From positions 28,210 through 92,209 of the forward strand of contig CANDNA010000010.1 in assembly GCA_947385955.1 (NCBI GenBank): a stretch of 64,000 nt of DNA, written 5' to 3'. How positions within the stretch are numbered: the stretch's first letter is position 1; every line of letters begins with the position of its first letter. A program made the position numbers and the translations under genes. Of the stretch, positions 16,870-25,306 are shown piece after piece. This DNA is from an uncultured Clostridia bacterium (GTDB lineage: Bacteria; Bacillota; Clostridia; Lachnospirales; Lachnospiraceae). A model generated the notes under the pieces. It ran no database searches. It had not been told where the DNA came from and saw only the letters and a list, made by a program, of their open reading frames with translations.

Positions 16870-18231
16870 ATGAAAAATATGAAAATGAAAACAAAGATGA
16901 TTCTGGGTTTTCTGGTGCCGATTGCGATTACGGTGATCAATATCCTGATCGGCGATCTGACTACCAAATGGGCGACATCCATTACAAATGAAAAAGAAAA
17001 AGAGATTTTTACCAATCTTTCCACAATTGCCACGGCTGTTTTTGCCGTTGTTTCGGTAGTGGTTACGGTAGTGATTGCATTGGGGCTGATCAAGACCATT
17101 GAGAAGTCGGTGAAGCAGCTTTCCGATGCTGCCAAAGAAATTGCTCTGGGCCATGTCAACATTAATCTGGTTAAGTACAACAACGATGAGTTTGGCGTAC
17201 TGGTGGATGAATACAACAGTGTGATTGAAAATATCAAGTATCAGGCCGAGATTGCAGAGGCGGTGTCCAACGGGAACCTGACAGTACAGGTCAATCCCAA
17301 ATCTTCGGAAGATTTGCTGGGCAATTCCCTGAAAAAGCTGGTGGAGGATAACTTAAATGCCCTGACCAATATCAGTGATGCCGGTTCTCAGGTAACAGTC
17401 AGCTCTTCTCAGGTGGCAAGTGCAAGCCAGGCACTGGCACAGGGTTCCACACAGCAGGCAAGCGCCATTGAAGAGATTACGGCATCCATTGATGAGATTG
17501 CGGAAAAGACAAAACAGAATGCGGAAGAAGCCAATCAGGCAGCCGGGCTGGTGGCACAGGCTATTTCGGATGTACAGCAGGGGAATGGCCAGATGCAGAA
17601 TATGATGGAGGCAATGCAGAGCATCAACAAATCATCGGAAAGCATTTCCAAGATTATCAAGGTCATTGATGATATTGCATTCCAGACCAATATCCTGGCA
17701 TTGAATGCGGCAGTGGAGGCAGCAAGGGCAGGAGAGGCCGGAAAAGGGTTTGCCGTAGTGGCAGAGGAAGTCAGAAGTCTGGCGGCAAAGAGCGCTTCTG
17801 CAGCAGCAGAAACGGCAGAGCTGATCGAAGATTCCATTGAAAAGGTCAATGCCGGTACCAAAATTGCGGATGAAACCGTAAAATCTATGGAAGCAATTAC
17901 CAAGAGAGTACAGGACAGTGAAATGATTATCAATGGTATCGCAGAATCCTCTAATTATCAGGCAACTGCGGTAGCTCAGATTGAGCAGGCGATCTCTCAG
18001 GTATCTCAGGTGGTACAGACCAATTCCGCTACCAGCCAGCAGTGTGCGGCAGCCAGCGAAGAGTTGTCCAATCAGGCATCCAGAATGCGTGAAATGCTTG
18101 CGATCTATAATCTGGGAGCAGGCAGTTCCTATTCTTCTTCCTCTTATAAGAGTGATTCCTACGCTTACTCTTCGGCATCTGCTGCAAATGAACAGGTGAT
18201 ATCTCTGGGAGATGATTTCGGAAAATACTGA
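16870..18231 (+). CDS. Methyl-accepting chemotaxis protein with minimal extracytoplasmic part
   Basis: A 453-residue receptor. Two N-terminal membrane segments (about 9-27 and 54-74) enclose a loop of only about 27 residues, too small for a Cache or 4-helix ligand domain. A HAMP-like region follows (about 75-140, with a second HAMP-like stretch to about 165). The long coiled-coil signalling domain carries the conserved tip [20 protein letters not shown] and [10 protein letters not shown]. The C-terminal tail is rich in Ser and Tyr and ends DDFGKY, with no CheR-binding pentapeptide. It may sense membrane state or an associated protein rather than a soluble ligand. Confidence 0.95.
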   Translation: MKNMKMKTKMILGFLVPIAITVINILIGDLTTKWATSITNEKEKEIFTNLSTIATAVFAVVSVVVTVVIALGLIKTIEKSVKQLSDAAKEIALGHVNINLVKYNNDEFGVLVDEYNSVIENIKYQAEIAEAVSNGNLTVQVNPKSSEDLLGNSLKKLVEDNLNALTNISDAGSQVTVSSSQVASASQALAQGSTQQASAIEEITASIDEIAEKTKQNAEEANQAAGLVAQAISDVQQGNGQMQNMMEAMQSINKSSESISKIIKVIDDIAFQTNILALNAAVEAARAGEAGKGFAVVAEEVRSLAAKSASAAAETAELIEDSIEKVNAGTKIADETVKSMEAITKRVQDSEMIINGIAESSNYQATAVAQIEQAISQVSQVVQTNSATSQQCAAASEELSNQASRMREMLAIYNLGAGSSYSSSSYKSDSYAYSSASAANEQVISLGDDFGKY

Positions 18232-18245
18232 AGCAGATAAATCAT

Positions 18246-18274
18246 GACACAGGGACGGAAGCTCCTGTGTCTTT
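18246..18274 (+). terminator. Weak hairpin after the receptor gene
   Basis: GACACAGG (18246-18253) pairs with CCTGTGTC (18264-18271), an 8-bp stem with a 10-base loop. Only TTT follows, interrupted by C. This could be a leaky terminator or an mRNA-stabilising stem that separates the Che genes from the Hpt/hybrid-kinase pair. Confidence 0.4.
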
Positions 18275-18353
18275 CTGCGTATGAGAATGGGCAGGAAGGG
18301 GTTTCCTGCAGGATGGAACTATGGAAATAAGATGAAAAGGAGAGTGTTTTCAA

Positions 18354-18707
18354 ATGGGTTTATTTGAAGAATTAAAGGCCCTGGGTGTGGATGTAGACGG
18401 AGGGCTGAAACGGATTAACAACAATGAGAAACTTTATACAAGGCTGCTGGGATCTTTTGTCAAATCCATTGAGTCCCAGTATGTACAGCCGGATTTTGAC
18501 GCAGCGGAGTGTGAAGGGGCGATTGAAAAAGCCCATGCCATTAAGGGAACGGCCGGCAATCTGTCCATCACTCCGGTATATGAGGCTTATACGGAAGTCG
18601 TGAATCTGCTCCGGAAGGGGCAGATCGAAGAGGCAAGACCGATTCTGGCCAGGATCCTTCCCGTTCAGAATGAGATCGCTGCCTGTATCAAAAAATATAT
18701 GGTATAG
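18354..18707 (+). CDS. Stand-alone histidine phosphotransfer (Hpt) protein
   Basis: A single Hpt four-helix domain of 117 residues with the phospho-accepting histidine H61 in AHAIKGTAGNL. Such proteins shuttle phosphate between receivers. AAAAGGAGAG lies before the ATG at 18354, with a longer than usual gap. It is 37 bases upstream of a hybrid kinase that has two receivers but no Hpt of its own. The simplest reading is that this supplies the missing relay step and passes phosphate to CheY or the HD-GYP regulators; that partner choice is inferred from gene order only. Confidence 0.88.
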   Translation: MGLFEELKALGVDVDGGLKRINNNEKLYTRLLGSFVKSIESQYVQPDFDAAECEGAIEKAHAIKGTAGNLSITPVYEAYTEVVNLLRKGQIEEARPILARILPVQNEIAACIKKYMV

Positions 18708-18744
18708 AATTTTTGCATGACGCTAATACATTGGAGCGAAAAGA

Positions 18745-21285
18745 ATGAATAAAAGGATAAATAACTTTTTCAGAGGCAGTGTTGTGACTGTTGTGGTTGT
18801 GTGCGTTGTGGTGTTTGCTTTTCTGACTTCGTTTATGACTCATCAGACAAAACAGACCGTTACGGAAATCAGTGACAAATATATGGCTGAGATGAGCAGA
18901 CAGATCAAACAGAAATTTGAAGTGGTGATTACGCTGCGTCTGGGACAGGTGGAGGGCATCATCATGCGTACTCCTCCGGAAGAGGCTAAGTACAGTGCCG
19001 ACATGTTGGAAGAGCTGAAGATGAGTGCCGAGATCCGCAGCTTTTCCTGGCTGGGACTGTATGCTGCAGACGGTAAGATCGAAAAGATCTATGGAGAGGA
19101 TCTGGAGATTGTGAACGACGGCGATGTGCTGGGCTCTCTTGAGCGGGATGGTGTGCTGGTGGAAGAAGGAAGAACACCGGATGGGGGAAAAATCCTGCTT
19201 CTGGGAGTACAGGCTGCCTATCCCATGCAGAATCAGCATAAAAGTGTTGCTCTGGTTGCCGGACTGCCGATGGACTATCTGAGTTCTGTGCTTTTCCTGA
19301 ATGAAGATGATGCGATGGTGTATTCGCATATTATAGACAGTGAAGGAAATTTTGTGGTCCGAAGCGCAGGTGCATTCCGGGAAAACTATTTTTCACGGAT
19401 TAAGGAAGAATTTGAGGCATTTGAAGGCAAAGAGGCGGAAGAATATGTCAGTGAGCTGCGGGAGGCCATGCAGAACCGGAGTGTGTATTCTACAATCGTT
19501 TCGATGGGGGGAGAGCAGAGACATGTATACTGTCTGCCCCTTTCGGAAAACACTTCCTGGTATCTGATTTCAGCCATGCCAAACGGCTATATGGAAGAGT
19601 CGGTTTCCAGCCTGGATTCCCTTCGTACCCTGGTGATGATATGTTCTGTGGGAATGATCCTGCTGGTGATGTCGGTGATCTTCGTCATTTATTACCGGCT
19701 GTCCAAACAGCAGATCAGGGATCTGGATCAGGCCGTGGAAGAGGCAGTGCATGCCAATATGGCAAAGAGCGAATTTCTTTCCAGTATGAGCCATGACATC
19801 CGTTCCCCGATGAATGCCATCATTGGTATGACGGAAATTGCCCAGAGGAATATTGATGATAAAATCAGGGTGGAGGACTGCCTGCATAAGGTGGCGCTCT
19901 CCAGTAAGCATCTGCTGGGACTGATTAACGATGTGCTGGATATGTCCAAGATTGAAAGCGGCAAGATGACACTGAACGAGGTCCCTATGTCTCTGCGGGA
20001 AGTCATGGATGATATCGTGAACATCATACAGCTGCAGGTCAAAGCCAGGGCACAGCAGTTTGATATTTATATCCAGAAAATCACCACAGAAAATGTATAC
20101 TGTGATACGGTGCGTCTGAATCAGGTACTGATCAATCTGCTGACCAATGCAGTGAAATTTACCCCGGAAGGCGGACGGGTGGATGTGCATGTATTTCAGG
20201 AAGCATCTCCCAAAGGGGAGGAATATATCCGTAACCATTTTGCAGTGGAAGATACCGGCATCGGTATGTCGGAGGAATTTCAGAAAAAGATATGGGATAC
20301 TTTTTCCAGAGAAGAAACCGACGAAGTGCGTCACATTGTGGGAGCCGGTCTGGGAACTTCTATCACGAAAAAAATCATTGAGCTGATGGGCGGCACCATT
20401 GATCTGAAAAGTGAGCTTGGAAAGGGCAGTACCTTCCATGTGACACTGGATCTGAAAAAGGCGGATGAGAGTGAAATGGAAATGAGTCTGCCCGATTGGA
20501 ATATTCTGGTGGTGGATGACAATGAATGGCTGTGCCTGAGTGCGGTTTCCAATCTGGAAGAGCTGGGGGTCCATGCGGAGTGGACGCTGGACGGCCGGGA
20601 TGCGGTCAAGATGATCGAAGAGCGTCATAACAAAGGAGAGGATTACCGGTTTGTACTGGTAGACTGGAAGATGCCCAATATGGACGGCATTGAGACCATC
20701 CGGGAGATCCGTAAGCGGGTGGGCAGAAGTGTCCCGATTTTCCTGATTTCGGCTTATGACTGGAATGAACTGGGAGAAGATGTGGCGCCGGAAATCGAGG
20801 GATTTATTTCCAAACCGCTCTTTAAGTCCACCCTGTATGAACGTCTGAAACAATATGTGGAAGGGTATGATGCTCAGACAGAAGAAAAAGAAGAAGAGGT
20901 GGATTTTACCGGAAAGCATATTCTTCTGGCAGAAGATATGGACATCAACTGGGAAGTGGCTTATGAGATTCTTTCCATTACCGGTATGCTGCTGGAACGT
21001 GCAGAAAACGGACAGATCTGTGTGGATATGTTCCGGAAATCCGAAGTGGGCTATTATGATGCCGTTCTGATGGACATTCGTATGCCGGTTATGAACGGAT
21101 ATGATGCCACAAAGGCGATCCGGGCTCTGGAGCGTCCGGATCATACGCTGCCGATCATTGCCATGACAGCGGATGCTTTTTCCGATGATGCGGAACACTG
21201 TCTGGAATGCGGTATGAATGCCCATATTCCAAAGCCGCTGGACATCGGCGAGTGTATGCGGGTGCTGCAGAAATTCCTGGGCTGA
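18745..21285 (+). CDS. Hybrid sensor histidine kinase with two receiver domains
   Basis: The 846-residue protein has a membrane segment near 12-32, an extracytoplasmic Cache-like sensor region (about 33-290), a second membrane segment (about 295-318), HisKA with SHDIRSPMNA (H350) and a HATPase whose G2 box reads GAGLGTS instead of the usual GTGLGL. Then come two receivers: REC1 (ILVVDDNEW, D640 in LVDWKMPNMDG) and REC2 (ILLAEDMDIN, D777 in LMDIRMPVMNG). The domain set matches HK-REC-REC relay kinases that usually end in Hpt; here the Hpt is the separate upstream gene. It is the only member of the cluster with a sizeable outside sensor. Ligand unknown. Confidence 0.92.
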   Translation: MNKRINNFFRGSVVTVVVVCVVVFAFLTSFMTHQTKQTVTEISDKYMAEMSRQIKQKFEVVITLRLGQVEGIIMRTPPEEAKYSADMLEELKMSAEIRSFSWLGLYAADGKIEKIYGEDLEIVNDGDVLGSLERDGVLVEEGRTPDGGKILLLGVQAAYPMQNQHKSVALVAGLPMDYLSSVLFLNEDDAMVYSHIIDSEGNFVVRSAGAFRENYFSRIKEEFEAFEGKEAEEYVSELREAMQNRSVYSTIVSMGGEQRHVYCLPLSENTSWYLISAMPNGYMEESVSSLDSLRTLVMICSVGMILLVMSVIFVIYYRLSKQQIRDLDQAVEEAVHANMAKSEFLSSMSHDIRSPMNAIIGMTEIAQRNIDDKIRVEDCLHKVALSSKHLLGLINDVLDMSKIESGKMTLNEVPMSLREVMDDIVNIIQLQVKARAQQFDIYIQKITTENVYCDTVRLNQVLINLLTNAVKFTPEGGRVDVHVFQEASPKGEEYIRNHFAVEDTGIGMSEEFQKKIWDTFSREETDEVRHIVGAGLGTSITKKIIELMGGTIDLKSELGKGSTFHVTLDLKKADESEMEMSLPDWNILVVDDNEWLCLSAVSNLEELGVHAEWTLDGRDAVKMIEERHNKGEDYRFVLVDWKMPNMDGIETIREIRKRVGRSVPIFLISAYDWNELGEDVAPEIEGFISKPLFKSTLYERLKQYVEGYDAQTEEKEEEVDFTGKHILLAEDMDINWEVAYEILSITGMLLERAENGQICVDMFRKSEVGYYDAVLMDIRMPVMNGYDATKAIRALERPDHTLPIIAMTADAFSDDAEHCLECGMNAHIPKPLDIGECMRVLQKFLG

Positions 21286-21306
21286 TCCGGGAGATTCTGG
21301 GAAGTC

Positions 21307-21335
21307 TTGCTTTTGCATTCATTGGGTGGTATACT
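21307..21335 (+). promoter_or_regulatory. Promoter of the stator-like gene pair
   Basis: The -35 is TTGCTT (21307-21312), the spacer is 17 bases and the -10 is TATACT (21330-21335). The element strongly resembles the rimP promoter at 23460, including the shared GTATACTG or CTATACTG core and the leader hairpin that follows. Confidence 0.65.
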
Positions 21336-21357
21336 GAAACAGAATCAGGCAAAGAAC

Positions 21358-21389
21358 AAAAAAGAGTGGAATGTGTTCCACTCTTTTTT
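21358..21389 (+). terminator. Perfect 14-bp hairpin with T-run in the stator leader (terminator or attenuator)
   Basis: AAAAAAGAGTGGAA (21358-21371), loop TGTG, then the exact complement ending in six T (21376-21389). It lies about 15 bases after the predicted transcript start and five bases before the AGAGGAGG ribosome-binding site of the next gene. It may terminate incoming transcripts from the hybrid-kinase gene, attenuate its own operon, or both. The AAGAGTGGAA arm recurs exactly at 23523. Confidence 0.75.
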
Positions 21390-21406
21390 CTAAAGAGGAG
21401 GTTTTT

Positions 21407-22537
21407 ATGAGAAACAAATGGTATATTCTGTTGATAATTGTCTATATCCTGACCTTTGGCTTTATCCTGGATATCAATGGGGTGTTTGCCGAAGAGGTGG
21501 TACTGACTGAAAATCTGGTGATCAATGTGTCTTTTCTGGTCATCATCGGTATTCTGTTTCTGTTTTCCATTATCAGCTTTATCCGTCTGAACTCTCTGAC
21601 CGGGGCGCTGGTGCGGGCAGCAGGGGAGATGGAGCGTCAGTTTGAACCGGATCGGAAAAATCTGTGGCCGGAGTATCGGAAGAAGCCGGAGCCCTTTTCC
21701 AATTCCGTTTTAAACCGCAGGTTTGCCATGTATCAGAAGCATGTAAGCGTACATACCGACAAAAAAGGGAATGTGACAGATGCCTGCCCGGTGGAGACCT
21801 ATATAAATGAAGCCCTGGTGAATCAGGTGGGCAGGACATGGTTTAATACGAATATTTCGGGCGCTATGACAGGACTTGGTATTCTGGGAACTTTTCTGGG
21901 CCTGTCGCTGGGCCTGAGTTCTTTTTCGGGAAATGATATTTTTACCATTTCGGAAAATATTGCACCGCTGCTGGACGGTATGAAAGTGGCTTTCCATACA
22001 TCCGTGTACGGTATTTTCTTTTCCCTGATTTTTTCTTTTGTATACCGCAGCCTGATGGCGGATGCCTATGATAAGCTGGACCGGTTTCTGGATGCTTTTC
22101 ATGAATATGTGCAGCCTAAGGTACATACGAAACAGGAAGCCATGAGCAGCATGCTGCTGTATCAGGCCAATATAGCAGGCTCCCTTCGGAAAATACAGGA
22201 GCTGATGCAGGGCAATGCGCAGGCACAGCTTGACGGTGTGGAGCAGATTGTCCGTCAGTTTATGACATGTATGTCGGAAACAATGGGGACAGAGTTCGGA
22301 AAGCTGGGAAGAAGCCTGGAGCAGTCCTGTGAGGCGCAGGGAAGCTGCACAGAGGAGATGCGGCAGTTAACGGAACGGATGCAGAAGATGCTGGAATCCT
22401 GCAATACGCTGAATGAAGTACTGGCACATACTGTGGACCGGCAGAAAAAGGTGGAGGATACGCTTTCCGATACCTGCGAAAGAATCGGTAATGAGCTGTA
22501 TACACTGGGACAGATGAGGGATATGTATGAGAAATAG
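21407..22537 (+). CDS. MotA/TolQ/ExbB-family ion channel protein with coiled-coil tail (ZorA-like)
   Basis: The start at 21407 lies after AGAGGAGG; 376 residues. Two N-terminal membrane helices (about 4-23 and 35-58), a cytoplasmic stretch, then the family core: helix 3 with GLGILGTFLGLSLGLSSF (about 153-171) and helix 4 with VAFHTSVYGIFFSLIFSF (about 192-211). A long helical tail (212-376) is rich in Glu, Gln, Met and Leu. The GTFLGL motif and long tail are closer to ZorA/ExbB-type channels than to flagellar MotA. It overlaps the next gene by 11 bases. With that partner it would form an ion-driven stator. The target of any force is unknown. Confidence 0.82.
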   Translation: MRNKWYILLIIVYILTFGFILDINGVFAEEVVLTENLVINVSFLVIIGILFLFSIISFIRLNSLTGALVRAAGEMERQFEPDRKNLWPEYRKKPEPFSNSVLNRRFAMYQKHVSVHTDKKGNVTDACPVETYINEALVNQVGRTWFNTNISGAMTGLGILGTFLGLSLGLSSFSGNDIFTISENIAPLLDGMKVAFHTSVYGIFFSLIFSFVYRSLMADAYDKLDRFLDAFHEYVQPKVHTKQEAMSSMLLYQANIAGSLRKIQELMQGNAQAQLDGVEQIVRQFMTCMSETMGTEFGKLGRSLEQSCEAQGSCTEEMRQLTERMQKMLESCNTLNEVLAHTVDRQKKVEDTLSDTCERIGNELYTLGQMRDMYEK

Positions 22538-23435
22538 AAGAAAAGAGATATTTGAAGAGCCGGGCTACTGGCAGTCCTATTCAGATATGATGGCTGCGCT
22601 TTTGCTGATCTTTATTCTGCTGATTGCCATTACTCTGTTTGTCTACAAACAAAAAAGGACGGATCTGGAAGAGGCCCGGCTGCAGCTGGATACTACGCGG
22701 CAGGAACTGGAAGCCTCAGAGCTGGAGCTTTTGAACTCCATGAAGGAGCTGGAGGAAGCCTATGCAAAGGCCACGATGACAGAGGACGAGCTGGCAGCGG
22801 CTTATCAGCGGATTGATGAGGCACAGGCGGAACTGGATTCCACCAGAAGTGAGCTGCGGGATATTGTGGGGATCCGGACAGATATTATCGGAGAACTGCA
22901 GAAGCGGTTTGACAATTCGTCTATGAAGGTGGATGCTCAGACAGGGACCATCACCTTTTCTTCGGATGTGCTGTTTCGTTATAACAGCGCCAGACTGACA
23001 CCGGAGAGTAAGGCTACGCTGCAGGAGATTATTCCCATGTATCTGGGGGTTTTGCTGCAGGATACGTTCCGGCCCTATATTTCAGAGATTATTATCGAAG
23101 GCCATACAGATACGGACGGGGATTATCAGAGCAATATGGTGCTGTCCACCAACCGGGCGGATTCTGTGGCACAGTTCTGTCTGGATGTGGAAAACGGTCT
23201 GACGGAAGAACAGATTGAGCAGTTACAGAAGATGCTGACTGTAAACGGCAGGTCTTACAGCGTACCCATCTATGAAGCAGGCAGCAGTGAAGTGGATATG
23301 GCGGCTTCCCGTCGGGTGGAAATCAAGTTCCGTCTGAAAGAAGAAGAGATGATTGAAAAGATTACGGAGATTTTGGAACAGGATGGACAGCAGGAAGAGC
23401 CCGGACCGGAAGAACAGCCTGAGCAGGCACAGTAA
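22527..23435 (+). CDS. MotB/OmpA-family stator partner (ZorB-like)
   Basis: 302 residues. A short cytoplasmic N-terminus precedes one membrane helix that starts SYSDMMAALLLIF; D20 takes the place of the proton-binding aspartate of MotB. A coiled coil (about 45-115) leads to an OmpA-like peptidoglycan-binding domain (about 135-275) with FSSDVLFRYNSARLTP, EGHTDTDGDYQSNMVLS and RRVEIKF. The acidic Glu/Pro/Gln tail is unremarkable. The ATG lies inside the end of the upstream channel gene, a typical coupling for stator pairs. No ZorC, ZorD, ZorE or flagellar genes follow. Family call is firm; calling it flagellar MotB is not supported. Confidence 0.85.
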   Translation: MRNRRKEIFEEPGYWQSYSDMMAALLLIFILLIAITLFVYKQKRTDLEEARLQLDTTRQELEASELELLNSMKELEEAYAKATMTEDELAAAYQRIDEAQAELDSTRSELRDIVGIRTDIIGELQKRFDNSSMKVDAQTGTITFSSDVLFRYNSARLTPESKATLQEIIPMYLGVLLQDTFRPYISEIIIEGHTDTDGDYQSNMVLSTNRADSVAQFCLDVENGLTEEQIEQLQKMLTVNGRSYSVPIYEAGSSEVDMAASRRVEIKFRLKEEEMIEKITEILEQDGQQEEPGPEEQPEQAQ

Positions 23436-23459
23436 GGCCACAATTTTTTCCAAAAATGC

Positions 23460-23488
23460 TTGCAAATACTGGATAAAAGTGCTATACT
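23460..23488 (+). promoter_or_regulatory. Promoter of the rimP-nusA-infB operon
   Basis: The -35 is TTGCAA (23460-23465), the spacer is 17 bases and the -10 is TATACT (23483-23488). Transcript start is predicted near 23496, giving a leader of about 95 bases with a hairpin. The layout matches the promoter at 21307. Confidence 0.7.
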
Positions 23489-23522
23489 GTATGAGATTTA
23501 ATAGTATAAGACAGAAAGTGTG

Positions 23523-23553
23523 AAGAGTGGAACGAGTTCCACTCTTTGTTTTT
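23523..23553 (+). terminator. Leader hairpin of the rimP operon with shared GAGTGGAA stem
   Basis: AAGAGTGGAA (23523-23532), loop CGAG, TTCCACTCTT (23537-23546), then TGTTTTT. The stem is perfect over 10 bp and identical to the inner stem at 21358. It can act as an intrinsic terminator in the leader, hence a candidate attenuator of the translation-factor operon, or simply end the upstream transcript. Confidence 0.65.
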
Positions 23554-23590
23554 GGTATGCAGGACCAGTGAGTGCTGAAGGGGTGATCGT

Positions 23591-24052
23591 ATGGCAAAGA
23601 AAAAGTATGAGGAGAGAACGCAGGAGCTGCTTGCGCCGATTGCAGAGGCTGCAGGAGTGGGGATCTATGATGTGGAGTATGTAAAGGAAGGCAGAGAGTT
23701 CTACCTGCGGGCTTATATTGATAAAGAGGGGGGCGTGACCATCCAGGATTGCGAAAGAGTCAGCAGGGCGCTTTCCGACAGGCTGGATGAAGAGGATTTT
23801 ATCGAAGATGCCTATATTCTGGAGGTCAGCAGTCCCGGACTGGGAAGGACGCTGAAAAAAGACCGGCATCTGCAGATGAGCATGGGAGAGACTGTGGAAG
23901 TGAAAACCTATGTGCCGATAGACGGACAGAAAGAATTTACAGGGGCTTTGAAGGCTTTCGATGAAGATACCGTTACCATAGAAACAGAGGGTGTGCCGAG
24001 AGTTTTTGCAAGGAAAGAGGTTGCGCGGATCAAACTGGCGCTGGATTTTTAG
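23591..24052 (+). CDS. rimP: Ribosome maturation factor RimP
   Basis: RimP assists 30S subunit assembly. The 153-residue protein shows the two-domain family layout: an N-terminal alpha/beta domain (LLAPIAEAAGVGIYDVEYV, FYLRAYIDKEGGVTIQDCE) and a C-terminal SH3-like domain beginning near EVSSPGLGRTLKK. AAGGGG lies eight bases before the ATG. It opens the operon that continues into nusA 30 bases on, as in Bacillus subtilis (ylxS-nusA-ylxR-ylxQ-infB-rbfA). The hairpin leader upstream is a possible control point. Confidence 0.95.
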   Translation: MAKKKYEERTQELLAPIAEAAGVGIYDVEYVKEGREFYLRAYIDKEGGVTIQDCERVSRALSDRLDEEDFIEDAYILEVSSPGLGRTLKKDRHLQMSMGETVEVKTYVPIDGQKEFTGALKAFDEDTVTIETEGVPRVFARKEVARIKLALDF

Positions 24053-24082
24053 GAGAAAAGGAATTAGGAGGAATCGGAAAAA

Positions 24083-25306
24083 ATGAACAAAGAGTTAATG
24101 GAAGCGCTTGATATTTTGGAGAGGGAAAAAGAAATCAGCAAAGACACTTTGTTTGAGGCAATTGAAAATTCTCTGATTACGGCATGCAAAAATCATTTCG
24201 GCAAATCAGATAATATCAAAGTTGAGATTGACAGAGAAACCTGTGACTTTGTCTGCTATGCGGAAAAAGAAGTTGTGGAGGAAGTGGAGGACGACTGCCT
24301 GCAGATTTCTCTGGAGGATGCCAGGGAAGTTTCCCATAACGCTCAGTTGGGCGATATGATTCATATTGAAATAAAATCCAAAGAATTTGGCCGTATTGCA
24401 ACCCAGAATGCTAAAAATGTAATTTTGCAGAAAATCCGGGAAGAAGAAAAAAGCGTGATTTACAACCAATACTGCAAAAAGGAAAAAGACATTGTAACAG
24501 GTGTGGTACAGCGGTATCTGGGACGGAATATCAGCATCAATCTGGGAAAGGCGGATGCGATTCTGACGGAAAGCGAGCAGATCAAGGGAGAAGTGTTCAA
24601 ACCCACGGAAAGAATCAAGGTATATATTCTGGAAGTGCGGAATATGTCCAAAGAGCCTAAGATTCTGGTGAGCCGGACCCATCCGGAGATGGTAAAGCGC
24701 CTGTTTGAAGCAGAGGTTACCGAGATCAAAGACGGGACGGTGGAGATCAAAAGCATTGCCAGAGAGGCAGGCAGCAGGACCAAGATCGCAGTGTGGTCCA
24801 AAAATCCCAATGTGGATGCGGTGGGCGCGTGTGTGGGTATGAACGGCGCCAGGGTCAATGCCATTGTGGAAGAACTGCGGGGAGAAAAGATCGATATTAT
24901 CAACTGGGATGAAAACCCCGGCAATCTGATTCAGAACGCCCTTTCTCCTGCGAAGATTGTTGCGGTGTTTGCGGATCCGGATGAAAAGACGGCAAAAGTG
25001 GTGGTGCCGGATTATCAGCTTTCCCTTGCTATCGGAAAGGAAGGACAGAATGCGAGACTGGCAGCGCGCCTGACCGGTTATAAAATAGACATCAAGAGCG
25101 AAACACAGGCAAAAGATACACCCGGTTTCCGGTACGAGGATTATATGGATGAGTATGAGGAGGACTATGAGGAGGAAGACGGCCTGAATTTTGAAGATTC
25201 TTATGAGGAGACAGAAGAGGGCTTTGCAGAGCAGGAACAGACAGACGAGATGTCTGAGGAAGGAGCGGCGGAATGGGACGATTCGTCAGATGCCTATGAA
25301 GAGTAA
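24083..25306 (+). CDS. nusA: Transcription termination/antitermination factor NusA
   Basis: 407 residues. The N-terminal polymerase-binding domain (MNKELMEALDILEREKEIS) is followed by an S1 domain (about 135-200, GVVQRYLGRNISINLG), KH1 (about 230-275) and KH2 with the GKEGQNARLAARLTG motif (about 315-330). After about residue 340 the protein ends in a strongly acidic Glu/Asp/Tyr tail with no further RNA-binding repeats. NusA modulates pausing and termination and may act on the leader hairpin of its own operon (inference). AGGAGG is upstream; the 3' end overlaps ylxR. Confidence 0.96.
   Translation: MNKELMEALDILEREKEISKDTLFEAIENSLITACKNHFGKSDNIKVEIDRETCDFVCYAEKEVVEEVEDDCLQISLEDAREVSHNAQLGDMIHIEIKSKEFGRIATQNAKNVILQKIREEEKSVIYNQYCKKEKDIVTGVVQRYLGRNISINLGKADAILTESEQIKGEVFKPTERIKVYILEVRNMSKEPKILVSRTHPEMVKRLFEAEVTEIKDGTVEIKSIAREAGSRTKIAVWSKNPNVDAVGACVGMNGARVNAIVEELRGEKIDIINWDENPGNLIQNALSPAKIVAVFADPDEKTAKVVVPDYQLSLAIGKEGQNARLAARLTGYKIDIKSETQAKDTPGFRYEDYMDEYEEDYEEEDGLNFEDSYEETEEGFAEQEQTDEMSEEGAAEWDDSSDAYEE

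Noticed and set aside
19570..21318. A 582-codon open frame on the minus strand
   Set aside because: It mirrors the hybrid kinase gene, has no family motif or ribosome-binding site, and is rich in His, Leu and Cys as typical antisense frames are.
21407..23435. A complete Zorya anti-phage system
   Set aside because: Only ZorA/ZorB-like genes are present; the flanks are a hybrid kinase and rimP, with no ZorC, ZorD or ZorE candidate.
25191..25289. N-terminal extension of YlxR starting at 25191
   Set aside because: It overlaps the acidic end of nusA out of frame and has no family similarity; the conserved protein begins near 25290.
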